A stretch of DNA of 64,000 nt from Castanea sativa (Eukaryota > Streptophyta > Magnoliopsida > Fagales > Fagaceae): the NCBI RefSeq assembly GCF_040712315.1, contig NC_134020.1:49337751-49401750 (forward strand). The letters run 5' to 3'. The stretch's first letter is position 1, and the number at the start of each line of letters is the position of its first letter. This document shows, piece after piece, positions 43,885 to 56,430 of this stretch. Made by a program: the position numbers and the translations under genes. Below the pieces are notes generated by a model, which was not told where the DNA came from, did not search any database, and worked only from the letters and a program-made list of their open reading frames with translations.

Positions 43885-44790
43885 ATGGCATCCACTGAAG
43901 AAGCATCCAACAATCAATCTTCTTCTACTGTGAATGAAGATTCTGTCAATCCATTCTTTCTTAGTAGCAGTGATAGCAACACAATCCAGCTTGTTTCTGA
44001 GAAGTTGGTTGGAGGAAAGAACTATTTTCCATGGGCTAGATCGATGATCATTTCACTCACTGCCAAACACAAGGTAGGATTTATTGATGGTACAATACCA
44101 GTACCAGATCCAGATTCTCCACAATTCATTCTGTGGACACGATGCAACATGACTGTTTTGAGCTGGATCATCAACTCTGTTTCACCTGGAATTGCTTCTA
44201 GCATCATGTATACAGATAATGCTAGAGCAATTTGGCTTGATCTACGTCATAGATTTTCTCAGAAAATTCAAGTAGACCAAGAATCTTTGAGCTTTAGAAG
44301 GAATCTACCTATGCCAATTCTCTGTGGAGGATTACCATACAAAGTTCAAGGCTTTGGCTGATGAATTAGCAAATTATCAAACCATTCCTCTTTGTAAGTG
44401 TCCTTGTACTTGTGGATCTCAAAGGACTGCTTCAGATCTCAATGATCGTGACCAGGTGATGAGATTCTTGATGGGATTAAATGATTCCTATTCAGCAATT
44501 AGAGGTCAGATTTTGCTTTATGAGCCTCTACCAGACATCAACAAGGTTCTTTCTTTGATCTTGAAAGAAGAGAAACAAAAAAGCTTCAAAAATGGTGATT
44601 TCTCAGGTGCAGTCATAGCTCATCCCATTGAAGCCACAACATTCTATTCTAATGCAGGATCTGGTCCAAAACACAATGGCAAAGGAAATTCCAAAAGGAA
44701 GGACCAATTTGCACTCATTGTGGGAAGTCAGGACATAATGTTGAGAAGTGTTACAGGCTGCATGGTTTTCCACCTGGATTTAAGTTCAGA
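43885..44790 (+). pseudogene. copia gag
   Basis: Starts at an ATG with MASTEEASNNQSSS and continues with the copia gag core (LVSEKLVGGKNYFPWARSMI, KVGFIDGTIPVPDPDSPQF, WIINSVSPGIASSIMYTDNA). A frameshift near 44320 moves the next part to another frame (MEDYHTKFKALADELANYQT, LMGLNDSYSAIRGQILLYEP). A second change returns to the first frame before the zinc knuckle CTHCGKSGHNVEKC (44710-44751), followed by YRLHGFPPG. The ATG lies 104 bases after the LTR. Confidence 0.9.
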
Positions 44791-45027
44791 AATAAATCCG
44801 TGGCAAACCTTGTCTCTCACAATCAGGTGCCAGGTTTTGGGAATGCCAATCATGCTCAAACCAGTGAAGATTCAAGTATTTCATTTCCACAATTCCCAAT
44901 CTCCAAGTCACAGTGTGAGCAGCTTTTGGCTTTCTTGAATTTACAGTCTGTTGGTGATTCTCAGCATTCAACCTCTTAGCACTCAACTAGCTTTACTACT
45001 TCAGGAGCAAGCACTTCACAACTGCCT

Positions 45028-45680
45028 TTGGCATTGAGTGCTTCTACTTCCAACTACCTAAACAATTTCTCAGGTAAATCCTTTTGTTCTTCTATCTTTT
45101 CAATACTAAATTCTACCATTTTTACTGCCAAATTAGTTAACAAATCTGCCTTTTATAATACTAGTTGGATCATTGGCACAAGAGCCACTAATCATATGGT
45201 TCACTCCATTTCAGTTTTTAGTTCTATCACTTGTGTTTCTAACACTTTTGTTCATTTACCTAATGGTGAAAAGGCTTTGGTAACTCACATTAGAACTGTA
45301 CATCTTACAGAAACCTTAATTCTCACTGATGTGTTGTGTGTTCCTTCTTTTACTTTCAATCTCATTTTAGTCAGTCAATTGAACAAAACACAATCTTACT
45401 GCCTTGTTTTTCTTGGTTCATTTTGCTTCATTCAGGATCTTGCTCTTTGGAGCACGATTGGTCTAGGTAGAGAGCAAAATGGATTGTACCTGCTGGATAC
45501 CAAGTTCAATAACAAGGATTTGCCTCCTATTACAGCTTTACCTCTTTGCCATTCTGTTTGTAATCAACTTGATCTTTGGCATTTCAGACTAGGGCACCCT
45601 TCAAGTGGTAAACTTGAGCTTTTAAAATTGTGCCTTTTGTACAGTGTAATAAAATTGCTCTTTGTGATGTATGTCCAATA
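45028..45680 (+). pseudogene. copia protease with lost active site, and pre-integrase domain
   Basis: The protease region reads SWIIGTRATNHMVHSISVFS. The catalytic Asp-Thr-Gly-Ala has become Gly-Thr-Arg-Ala (45175-45186), so polyprotein cutting would be abolished. The GAG pre-integrase domain follows: LYLLDTKFNN, then LDLWHFRLGHPSSGKLELLK. A frameshift at about 45625 precedes CPIAKQKRLPF. Confidence 0.87.
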
Positions 45681-46440
45681 GCAAAACAGAAAAGGTTACC
45701 CTTTTTCTCTAGCAATAACATTTCAGCATTTCCTTTTGATCTTGTTCATTGTGATTCATGGGGTCCCTTTTCTACTTCTATTGTGGAAGGTTACAAATAT
45801 TTCCTTACAATATTTGATGATTTTTCTAGATGCACTTGGATATATTTTCTGAAGTCTAAATCAGAAACATAGGTTTTATTGTCACAATTCTATGTCTTTG
45901 TTGAAACTCAATTCAATAAAAGAATTAAGTGCATTAGGACAGACAATGGAACCAAATTTCTAATGAAGGACATCTTCAAATCCAAAGGCATACTTCATCA
46001 TTTGAGTTGTGTTGAAACCCCTCAACAAAACTTAGTGGTAGAGAGAAAACATCAACATATTCTAAATGTAGCTAGAGCACTTAAGTTTCAATCAAATGTT
46101 CCCTTAGCATATTGGGGTGACTGTGTGCTCACAACAGTTTACCTTATTAATAGAGTTCCTTCTTCAGTCCTTGGAAACAAAACACTTTATGAAGTTTTAT
46201 TTGGTCAAGTCCCATCTTTTTCACACCTAGAAGTGTTTGGTTGCCTCTGTTATGCTTCAACACTTGCACATCACAGGCACAAGTTCTCACCAAGAGCTGT
46301 AAAATGTGTGTTTTTGGGTTACCCCTTTGGTATTAAAGGATATAAAGTAATGGACCTTGCTACACATTCAGTGTTCACTTCAAGAGATTTACATTTCCAT
46401 GAAACAATATTTCCTTTTCAGTCAAATTCATCTTCCCAGC
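45630..46440 (+). pseudogene. copia integrase
   Basis: Catalytic core with three acidic positions: DLVHCDSWGPF (Asp), IRTDNGTKF (Asp) and VVERKHQH (Glu). A TAG stop lies at 45870-45872 after KSKSET. Downstream are the conserved [33 protein letters not shown], and [20 protein letters not shown] segments. Integrase would join element cDNA to the host genome. Confidence 0.9.
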
Positions 46441-46498
46441 ATATTGATCCTTTTAATTCAATTCTACACCTGTCATACCTACATCTGCTTCTGATGGT

Positions 46499-48508
46499 AT
46501 GTCTGTTTTCCCTACTTCTGTTGATTCAATTTCTTTACCCAATATGTCTAGCACTTTTCAACCTGTTACTGTTGACAACCATGCTACAGATATTGTACCT
46601 AACCACTCTCCTAAATATATTGAACCCTTAGACTGTGTTACTTCTCCTTCAGATACTAATATGGCTTCTCAGGTTCCTGATATTCCATCTGTTCAGCTTA
46701 GAAAATCTACTAGGCAGCATAAACCTCCTTCCTACTTACAAGATTATTCCTGCAATTTACTTACACACAAACCACCTAAAGGAAGTCCCTATGATATTGC
46801 TGACCATCTTTCTTATGCTAACGTTAGTGTTTCCCATCAATCATTTTCTCTTACTGCAAGTGCTGAGGTTGAACCTGAGTTTCTTCATCAAGCTGTGAAG
46901 TCAAACGCTTGGCAGGCTGCAATGGACAAGGAGATTTCAGCATTAGAACACAATCATACTTGGGATATTGTCCCTTTACCTCTTGGTAAGTGTCTAATTG
47001 GATGTAAATGGGTCTATCGAATTAAGTACAACCCTGATGGCTCAGTGGAAAGGTACAAGGCTAGGTTGGTGGCCAAAGGCTATACTCAACAGGAAGGCCT
47101 CGATTACTCTGAAACCTTTTCTCCTATTGCTAAGTCAGTTTTAGTCAGGGTTTTGTTGAGCATTGCTACTGTCAAAGCGTGGCCTTTACATCAATTGGAT
47201 GTAAATAATGCTTTCCTACATGGGGATTTGGATGAAGAAGTGTACATGACCTTGCCCCAAGGATTTCACAGCAAGGGGGACTGCTCCTTTGCTAGTTCTA
47301 GACCACTTGTATGCAAATTGAGAAAGTCTCTTTATGGTTTGAAGCAAGCTAGTACACAGTGGCCTGCCAAATTGTCTACCACAATCACTGAACTTGGTTT
47401 TGTACTATCCAAGTCTGATTATGCTCTTTTTGTGCACTTAAAGAACTCAAGTTTTACAGCACTCTTGGTGTATGTAGATGATATCTTGATTACTGGAAAT
47501 GATGCCCAATGTGTGGCAAACTTGAAGAAACTCTTGGATACTAAGTTTGGAATAAAAGATCTAGGAGTTTTGAAATATTTCTTGGGGTTAGAGGTGTCAA
47601 GAAATGAGAAAGGTATCAGCCTTAACCAAATAAAATATGCGTTAGAAGTACTAACAGATGCAGGAATGCTTGGTTGCAAGCCTATGAAGACACCTATAGA
47701 GCAACATTTTAAATTGTCTAAGGATGAAGGTGAATTGATTGATGATCCATCTCTATATAGAAGGTTGATTGGTAGATTGATGTATCTAACACTGACTAGG
47801 CCTGATATATGCTATGCAATGAATAGGTTCAGTTAGTTTTTAAGTGCACCAAGGCAGCCTCACTTGCACGCAGCACACAGAGTCTTACAGTATTTCAAGG
47901 GCACTCCAAGGCTGGGTATTTTCTTCTCAGCTAAGTCAGATTTCCAATTGAAAGCCTTTTGTGATGGAGACTGGGCTGGATGCCCAGACACAGGGAGATC
48001 AGTGATAGGCTATTGTGTATTTCTTGGAGATAATTTGATTTCATGGAGGTCCAAGACTATTTCAAGATCCTCAGCTGAAGCTGAGTATAGATCCATGGCT
48101 TCAACCTGCTGTGAAATTACTTGGCTTTTCTATTTGCTTGAGGATTTCAAGATTCAACATTCTAAAACTACACTTTTGTGTTGTGATAATAAGGCAACAT
48201 TACACATAGCTGCAAATCCTATATTTCATGGAAGGACAAAGCACATTGAAGTTGACTGTCATTTGATAAGAGAAAAGATTCAACCAGGCATGATCAAAAC
48301 TTTCCATGTCAAGACAAATATGCAATTGGCAAATGTGTTTACTAAGGCATTGGGTGCACCAACTTTCATGAATTTGATAGAAAGATTGGGATTGATAAAT
48401 ATATTTTGTAATTGCATCATTTTTCCAAAGCCATTCCAAGACACAGAAGCTGTTTCCACTTCAGAGGCAGCTCTGGTCTTGAGGGGGACTGTTAAGAAGT
48501 CTGTTTAG
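46499..48508 (+). pseudogene. copia reverse transcriptase and RNase H
   Basis: A linker ([18 protein letters not shown]) precedes [93 protein letters not shown]. The catalytic motif Tyr-Val-Asp-Asp is intact (47471-47482, [14 protein letters not shown]). One TAG stop (47834-47836) after MNRFS separates RT from RNase H, where the frame is otherwise continuous: CDGDWAGCPDTGRSVIGYCV, SSAEAEYRSMA, CCDNKATLHIA, RTKHIEVDCHLIREKI. This is the best preserved part of the element. Confidence 0.92.
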
Positions 48509-48968
48509 AAGAGAAGAAGTGAAGTTGTATTGATGAAAGAAAGCAAGGATGGAATAAAGAAAGCTAAAATGCAAAAGAAGACTGTTGATCAAAACGATAG
48601 AAGCATTGTTATTTTACTGAGAAAACTACTTGTAGCTTTAGAGGGAAAGTGAAGCATGTGAAAGGCACGTGAGGGAATTAGCCGTTGGTTAGTTATAGTT
48701 GACAGGTGGCTATTTATCATTGGTGGAGTGTTTTTAGGAAAGTTGTTAGAGTTAGTTATTTTTCCCGCTCTTTTGCTTTGTTGTTAGAGCTGAAATCCAT
48801 AGTGTAAAAGTAGAGTAATGCATTTTATTTTAGTTAGTTTTTGTAATCACAGAGTTTCAGTAATATGAATTTTCCTTTTCACTTAGAAAATTCTCTCCCT
48901 GTTTCTTGAAGTTTCTGTGATTGTTTTCCCTTGATTTGAGTTCCGTGTTTAGCTTCTGATCTTTAACA
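48490..48968 (+). repeat. copia 3' LTR (479 bp)
   Basis: Starts TGTTAAGAAGTCTGTTTAG after the purine tract and ends TTTAACA, then TAATA. It lacks about 12 bases (near TTTCTTACAATTTCTATG of the 5' LTR) and carries scattered substitutions. Confidence 0.92.
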
Positions 48969-48973
48969 TAATA

Positions 48974-50062
48974 ATATACAAAACGTGAAAATAAACAATA
49001 AAAAGAATCAAAATGATTTCTAATGATGAAAAATATAGAAACCAATGGTTGTTTAATATAAAAGAAAAATCATATGAGGATTTTTTTTAAAAAAAATTCA
49101 TTAATATGTAGCAATGCAGACATAAAATTTAACTTGAAAATGTATAGCAATATTGTGAGGACAAAGCCGTCATAAGTCTTCCATCAACCATAACATAACC
49201 TACAAAAAAATCAAATTTTCTTATGCATAATATCTAAATTTGAACATTGGGAAATTGCATATTAATACAATATCTCAATCTATCAAAAGTCACAACATAA
49301 AAAAGTAGAGCATTCCTTTACGTATAGTTTTTTTTTTTAAAGTACCAATCCGTGAAAAGGGGAAGGAACACCTTATATTAAAAAAATTAAAAAAATACAA
49401 TAACCCTATCTCCAAGTGCAAAAAAAGAAAAAAGAAAAAAAAAAAGAAGTAGAGTGGCGGGGGTGTTGTTAATTAATTACTTTAAAAAATTCTATGAACA
49501 TATACATTAGATACACTTTGATCTATGTATGACATTAGAATAATATGAGAAAAGATAACTCTTTTAAAAATCAAGGGCCATAAGCTTAATTTATTAATTA
49601 ATTATATATATATATAAATATATATATCTTTTCTATTGAAAATATAGGAGGGACCCCCTCTGCCAATGAGTATAATAATTGTAGAGACAAAAGATATATT
49701 CTATTTATACGCTGTTGAAAAAATCCCCAAGAAGTTTTTGTTTTTTGTTTTTTTTTTTTTTAAAGAGAGGAAAAATGTTCACCTTTCACCAAACTCTCCA
49801 TCCTTAATATTTGATTTCAGATTTTTTTTTCTTACAAGAATTTGAATGCTTGGAGGTGGGAAAAAATAGAAAGTAAGAAGAAAGAATAGGTTTAGCGAAC
49901 ATTTTATTTATGTTTAAACTTAAAGCAATGGCTTATTTTTCCAAGAAGATATAAGAATTGTCACCCCACCCCCACCAATATCATGATATCCATACTACTA
50001 TATCAATAGCAAGTACACATTATTTATTCATCAAGGTTATCTATTTCAAAAGGAAGTTGGAC

Positions 50063-50099
<37 letters not shown>

Positions 50100-51800
50100 T
50101 TCTTGTTGTTCGGGTCATCATCGTAAGATGGAACAGAATTTTCTTTGGTCCATGTTGGCGTAGTTTGTAAACATAAAATACTAGATCATCCCATTGGACG
50201 ACAGAGAATTGTGGAAGCCTTACTGGTTGGTGAGCTCTAATTACAAGTTATTAATATTATTCTTTAGGGTCAGTGAAAGTGAAGTTAAGGCTCTTTTACT
50301 CTACCCATAGATATGAGTGAATAATAAATAAATAAAATTATTCATGCTTCAATCCACAATGGGACCCTCACCAACTGCAACCCCATCTCTCTCTCTCTCA
50401 TATGCAAGGAAAAGCCCAAGGTATTTTTGTCAAGAAGCTGCAGGAATCCAACAATGATTATCTGTAATAACATATGAAAGAAATATAGGCTTAACTTGAT
50501 GCTTTCACATGGCCTTCATCAGAGATACCTTAATAATTAAAGAAAAGCTTTTCAGGCTTTTCCCCTACGTGTTGAAATGTTTTTTCAACACTAGAGACAT
50601 AGATTCTTTCTTCAGCATTGTGCCACTTGTGAGATTTCAACAACTACCACACTGTCACTCTCTTGCTCTTCCCACCTGTTTCTTCACTTGTTATGCTTAT
50701 TATGTTGTATTCCAGTTTCTTTGAAATGGGCATTTGCTCATTCAAAGGTTTTGACTGTATGAGATATAAGTTGGTTGGGGCTCTCTTGTAGCCATATTTG
50801 ACCTTGTCATGGTCCAGGAGGGCTTGATTAGAGATCAACATTTTGGCTATGGAGGAGCTTTGAATTGCTAAGCCTTCATCCAGATTCCTGGTACTCTTTC
50901 TCTAGCTTCATTCACCAATTCTACTCAACAATCTTACAGTCACAATTTCTTGTATATTATTACTGTTTCTTAGTTTCCACACCAATTATACTACGATGAG
51001 TCTTTTCACATGGTTTAGTTTAGATTGTTTTGTTCTCAATATTATGTTCTTTTCTGTCTCAATTGGTTGCTGATTCTCAGTTTTGTTGACACAGCATAAT
51101 CCAGTGGCACTAGCTTTTAAGCCTTCTACACTCAACTGTAACAGATTGATCATTTTGGAAAAAACTTACAATTTAAGATTATAAGCTTCCTAAGCAACGC
51201 ACCAACCCACCATGTCCTCCCCTAGGAAAAAAAAAAAGTACAATATAAGACTAAAAACTCCCCTAATTGTTTCTTCATGACACTCAAAAGAAAAAAAAAA
51301 TGGTAGATAAGGAGGAGGATTTAAACTTTGGATGTCTCTGTTGGAAATATTAGGAAGTGTCAATTTAACTATTCATCTTTAATAAAACTTTTTGCTCAAG
51401 TTCAAGTTCCACCAATTAATTCTTGGGCTTTTCTTGTTTCTTGTTTCCATCTCCCGATACACATATCTAATACAATTGATGTTGTGTTATTACGCTCTCT
51501 TCGTTTGACTTTACAACACAATCTTTATAAATATTTCACGTAAAGATGAAATCTATTTGACTAACATTTGACCTATATTTAAAGATTAGCTAGTGCAAAT
51601 CCTTCTTGATTAAGATGATCGTCAATTTCAAATAATGAGCAATTCTTCTATACATACTAATGAATTATACAAAGCCAATGAGCACTAGCTCAATTGGCAG
51701 GCCCTCCACTCATAATAATGGAATGGAAGGTAAGGTTATGGGTTCAAGAATCACAATGTACGTGTATAACTTATCAATAATAATAACAATAAAACTAATG

Positions 51801-51847
<47 letters not shown>

Positions 51848-52010
51848 ATTTTTAATTTTTAAAAAACCCCTACATAATGGTGCGAGATGTACTCCATGCA
51901 CTAATACATGAGAAGTGGGGCATGTGTTACAAGTTAATTGATGGTAGAGCTTTCACATCACTTTAAAGTTTTTGAAAGAGTTATTTAGAAGAGAACCACT
52001 TTGCATTACT
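48974..52010. other. intergenic stretch upstream of the kinesin gene
   Basis: No convincing coding exon. Contains (ATT)n at 50064-50099, a short (CT)n run at about 50385, (AC)n at 51801-51827 followed by (AT)n to 51847, and a possible SINE at 51669-51770. The part from about 50400 on may hold promoter or untranslated exons of the kinesin gene; I could not delimit them. Confidence 0.6.
51669..51770 (+). mobile_element. degenerate tRNA-derived SINE fragment
   Basis: A-box-like CACTAGCTCAATTGGCA (51683-51699) and B-box-like GGGTTCAAGAATC (about 51740-51752) lie at tRNA spacing, followed by an AC/AT microsatellite tail. No clear target duplication. Confidence 0.5.
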
Positions 52011-52027
52011 AAGTTAAGTGTCTAAAG

Positions 52028-52313
52028 GCCCCAAGAGGGGTGGCCCAGTTGGTGTGGGATCCCGCGTGCAAGCATGAGGTCCCTCGTTCAAGTCGTGGCG
52101 GGTACCATGTGGGGGGTGGGTTCTTAGCTTGCATTGCGCCCATCCACTGGCTCTCTTAGGGTGTTAGGGTGAGGTCTGTGGCACTCCGGTCACAGTAGCT
52201 ATGGCTCAATCCAACATTCTCTAGCGGAGGGGTGCCCTTACTAGGTCACGCCCTAGGGGGTAAGTCACATATGGCCGCCCCCGCCCCCCCTTCTCGGTTC
52301 ATCAAAAAAAAAA
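52028..52313 (+). mobile_element. tRNA-derived SINE (286 bp) with 17-bp target duplication
   Basis: The perfect duplication AAGTTAAGTGTCTAAAG flanks it (52011-52027 and 52314-52330). The internal polymerase III promoter has an A box GTGGCCCAGTTGGTG (about 52040) and a B box CGTTCAAGTCG (about 52084). The 3' end is an A tract of about 12 or more bases. Coding capacity is absent, as expected for a SINE mobilised by LINE enzymes. Confidence 0.88.
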
Positions 52314-52655
52314 AAGTTAAGTGTCTAAAGCTACCTTGGGAGTCGAGTACTCCTTTTGAGGTGAGTTTGGGGCTTACACTTAGAATACCTTCATCTAATC
52401 TTCTCCTTCTCCTTAGCATTTTCCATCACAAATAAAGATAATTCTCTTTCCCCATTTCACTATTAGTTTAAGTTACATATTCAACTGTTAATCTATATCC
52501 AATTACTCCAAAATTCTGCCTGTTTACATATTTTACAGTATCATAAATTAATTTATTTGATTTATGCAATGTGCACTTACATTATGGACAACAGGACAGA
52601 AGAGAAATGAGAAAACTAACTTTCTATTATATATTACAGCCTAAGAAGACGGATT

Positions 52656-53988
52656 ATGGAGTCAAAAAAATCTGTTCGGAACCTTTCTGATACAATTCAT
52701 TCCCTACTAGGACTAAAGGCACGTTTTACTTCCACCTGGGTCAAGTCAGTTTGTGACATAGTAAGAAACCTACCACCTGAAGGACCATCCATTGAGTTGA
52801 AATCTGCAAACTTAAAGACAAGTGATTCGTCTGGAAACAAAGATTTGGACAGTGCAATTTCAAAGATTAATGGTAAATCCTTTCTTTACATGTACACTCA
52901 GATGTATCCCTATGTGCAACAGGGCACGCCTGCAGATGCATGTAAAAATTTCACCTTCTCTCAAATTACACTTCATACTAATATGCCTATAATTTTTCTT
53001 CTCTCATTAACAGATGAACTTGCTGCCTTAACGTCTGACATAAATCAATTGAATATCCAGAGAAAGCAAGTCCTCAACGAGTTTCTAGACTTGAAAGGTT
53101 AGTCGTCTTCAACTAAAACTTTAGACTATTTTCTAGACTGAAGGTATGTAAATGTTTTTGTACTTCAAAATGGTCGAGGAAGGGATTGGCGGATTGCAAT
53201 CTTACAAATCATAAACTCCAAGGGCCATCTCAGAGAAGAAGTGTCCAAGGACCAAAGTAGAGTTTAGTATTATCAATTCAATGAATACTAGGTTGCACTC
53301 AACCTGAAAAATCTTTGTAGCTTCTTTGCGGGAGACATCAATATATAGCAGTAATTTACTCACCAAATTTTCCACTGCAGGGAACATTCGTGTATTTTGC
53401 CGTATAAGACCCATATCAGAGGGGGAGAATTTTGGCCATTTTGGGCCTGTTGTAGCTTTGGATTCAAGTAATGTTCTTCTAAGGCTTACAGATAATAAGA
53501 GTAAAAGTTACAGTTTTGACAAGGTTTTCCATCCAGGTTCATCACAAGGTGCGCGAAGAATATCAATTTTTTTTTTTGTCATTTCATTTCTTAGCATGGT
53601 ACAAAATAAACAATAATTTTTTTTGATATGCACAAATATACAATCAATATCTTATGTGCAAATAGCAGATACAATATATTCATTTGTTTTGAGACCAAAA
53701 ATTGGATTGACAATTTTCAGATGAAGTCTTTTCTGAAGTTGAACCAGTCATTAAATCGGCACTGGATGGCTACAATGCATGCATTTTTGCATATGGGCAG
53801 ACAGGCACAGGAAAGACTTTCACAATGGTAAGGAACATATTATGCCATGGGCTTATTTACACATTCTCAGGAGTCATTACAAGTTAACTCATAACCTAAC
53901 CAAGCAAGCATGCCACAGTTCAGGCTTAAATGGCACCAAAATACTGCAGACTTGGTGCCCTCAAACTTTGTGGCATGCACTGATCTGG

Positions 53989-54049
<61 letters not shown>

Positions 54050-56390
54050 CTCAAATAAATTATCACTTTTATGGCATATAAAGACAAAAGCTTTGGTGTT
54101 TCTATCATAACACATGAGCCACCTTACCAATGAGTTAGCATTACACACTCTGCAGCTTAAAATCAATCAAGGGTATCTCTGAATTCACTTACTCTGACAA
54201 TACCTGTTGCTGGTAAAAAATCACAGGAAGGCAGTCCAGATTCTCCAGGGATGGTGCCCCGTTCTATTGAAGCACTCTTTAAGCAAGTGGAGGATAGCAA
54301 CCATGCATTTCTTTTCACATTCAGTATGCTTGAGATTTACATGGGAAATATCAAAGACTTGCTTGTCCCTCAGCCACGAAAGGCAATGGATCCTATGCCA
54401 CCATGGTGAGATGCCATTATATAATGCTGGACTACAGTCTAGAACTCTATATGGCCTAGCTACAGGCAGTCATTCCTCATGAAATTCATTTAAATGCTCA
54501 CTTTAATATGTTTTAGCTAGTATATAAATGCAATTTAAGATAGAGAAGCTTGGAGCATATTATTTTCTCATATTTAACTAATATGCAGCCACTTCTATAA
54601 ATCTGAGCAAGATAATTTGGTATAAGTTTTTTGTTAAATTGCCTAGCTACAATCACCATACATGACACCCAAAAATAGGAAAACTAAAAATATAAGGAAA
54701 ACTTCATAGGGGTAATATTTTTCCCAAGATCAAATTTGATGAGTAATTTCACCACTATGCACCAGCTTGAGTGGGTAGTTCTTCTCTCTTACCTTCATTC
54801 TATTATTAAGGTATTAAGATGGATTGGCCACTAACATAGTTGATTCAATTTCATCAATTTGACTTCATTTTTATATTCTATATTGAGGTTAGAAATTGGG
54901 ATTCTCTCAATCACATTATATACTAAACCTAGTGTGTTAAAAGTCTATAACCTTGCCAGTCATGTATGTGTAATGCCTAAATTCTAGACTACAATTCTTT
55001 TACACCTTTAAAAGTAAAGACCGGTTCTGATTGACAAGGTTTGCTTTGTGTCTAAAGAGAATGAGTATAGAGGCTTACATTTCAGATGTAATTAGATGCA
55101 ATAATTGTTTACATTTAGGATTGTGGTTTATCTTTCAGATACTTTCCATCTACAGCTCCTTGACCATTGGCTCTATATATGCACTAAATGTAATGGATGT
55201 AAACTGTTCTCAACTAAGCACACTTCACAAAGTCATCTTATTATTTGCTTGCTGCATACACAATACTGTTTTTTATGGGCCACCACTTGTCTTCAATTAA
55301 CAAAAAGATCAAAGGTAACATTGACCAACTTTAAGTTTCCATTTTTAATTGGAAAACAAAATCTCATTTTCCATAATCACTAGAAGAGACAACAGGCACA
55401 TATTTTCAGTAAATAAAGAACTATGGCTCTCAAAGACTTGTGCAAAATGGGCCTCTCATTGTTGCTTTTGAATTCAATGAGAAGTTACTCAAAAATAATA
55501 CTCCTAGGTCTTTTAGGTTCTACTTGTTAGGTGTGTTAAGACAGTGCTTACTGGCATAATTTCATATATTCTACACAGTCTATCAATCCAAACAGATCCC
55601 AAGGGAGGAATTGAAATAGACAAGCTTGTGGCCATCCAAGTGAGTGACTTCAAACAAGCATTGAGGCTGTATAGACTAGGATGTCAGTCCAGATCAACTG
55701 CTTCAACAAATTCTAACATGAATTCCAGCAGATCACACAGGTAAGCCTTTCCTCAATAAAATCATAAAGAATTGTCTTCAACATTTTGATTAAATAAGGG
55801 CCGAAAATAGAACCAATTGCAGCAAAAGCTGGGAGCAAATCTTGAAACCCATGAATCTGCTTTGAGTTTAAGTAGTAATTTAAGTAACTGATTAGTGAAC
55901 AATAATAATGTACTATTCTGAGTTTTCCTTTCTGTTACTGCTTTAATAGCTTGATTCGCATATCAATCACATGTTTTGATGCTCCTGAGAGGCGAAGGGA
56001 AACAAATAAAGTTTGGTTTGTTGACCTTGGCGGAAGTGAGCGTGTACTAAAGACGAAGGCATGGGGGAGAAGACTTGAAGAAGGAAAAGCTATTAACTTA
56101 TCACTTTCTGCTCTTGGAGATGTCATCAATGCCCTTCAAAGGAAAAGGTTTCACATACCTTATAGGTAACAGCGACACTCACACTTCACTGTAACTAGAG
56201 CCGTATTATTCTTAAGGGTAACCGAGAAACAAGATTTTTGTAGATCATTGGATAACCATCAAATTTAACTCAATTAATGTAGGATTTTAGACAAATCATG
56301 ACAGAGGATTTTTTTTTATAAAAAAATCCCACTTGTTTTACATTGACACATGCTTGGTCAATACAATTAATTGACTAATACAGTAGAGTT

Positions 56391-56430
<40 letters not shown>

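Larger units (their letters stand above)
43291..48968 (+). mobile_element. complete but mutated Ty1/copia retrotransposon (5.7 kb)
   Basis: LTRs 43291-43780 and 48490-48968 start TGTTAAGAAGTCTGTT and end CTTCTGATCTTTAACA. Target duplication TAATA on both sides (43286-43290, 48969-48973). Primer-binding site TGGTATCAAAACTA follows the 5' LTR, and the purine tract TTGAGGGGGAC precedes the 3' LTR. Order is gag, protease, integrase, RT, RNase H, which is the copia order. There are several frame changes and stops. By eye the LTRs differ at roughly two dozen sites plus one indel of about 12 bp, so the insertion is old. Confidence 0.94.

Noticed and set aside
53991..54048. Open frames running through (TA)n on both strands
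   Set aside because: Tyr-Ile repeats are artefacts of a microsatellite inside a kinesin intron.
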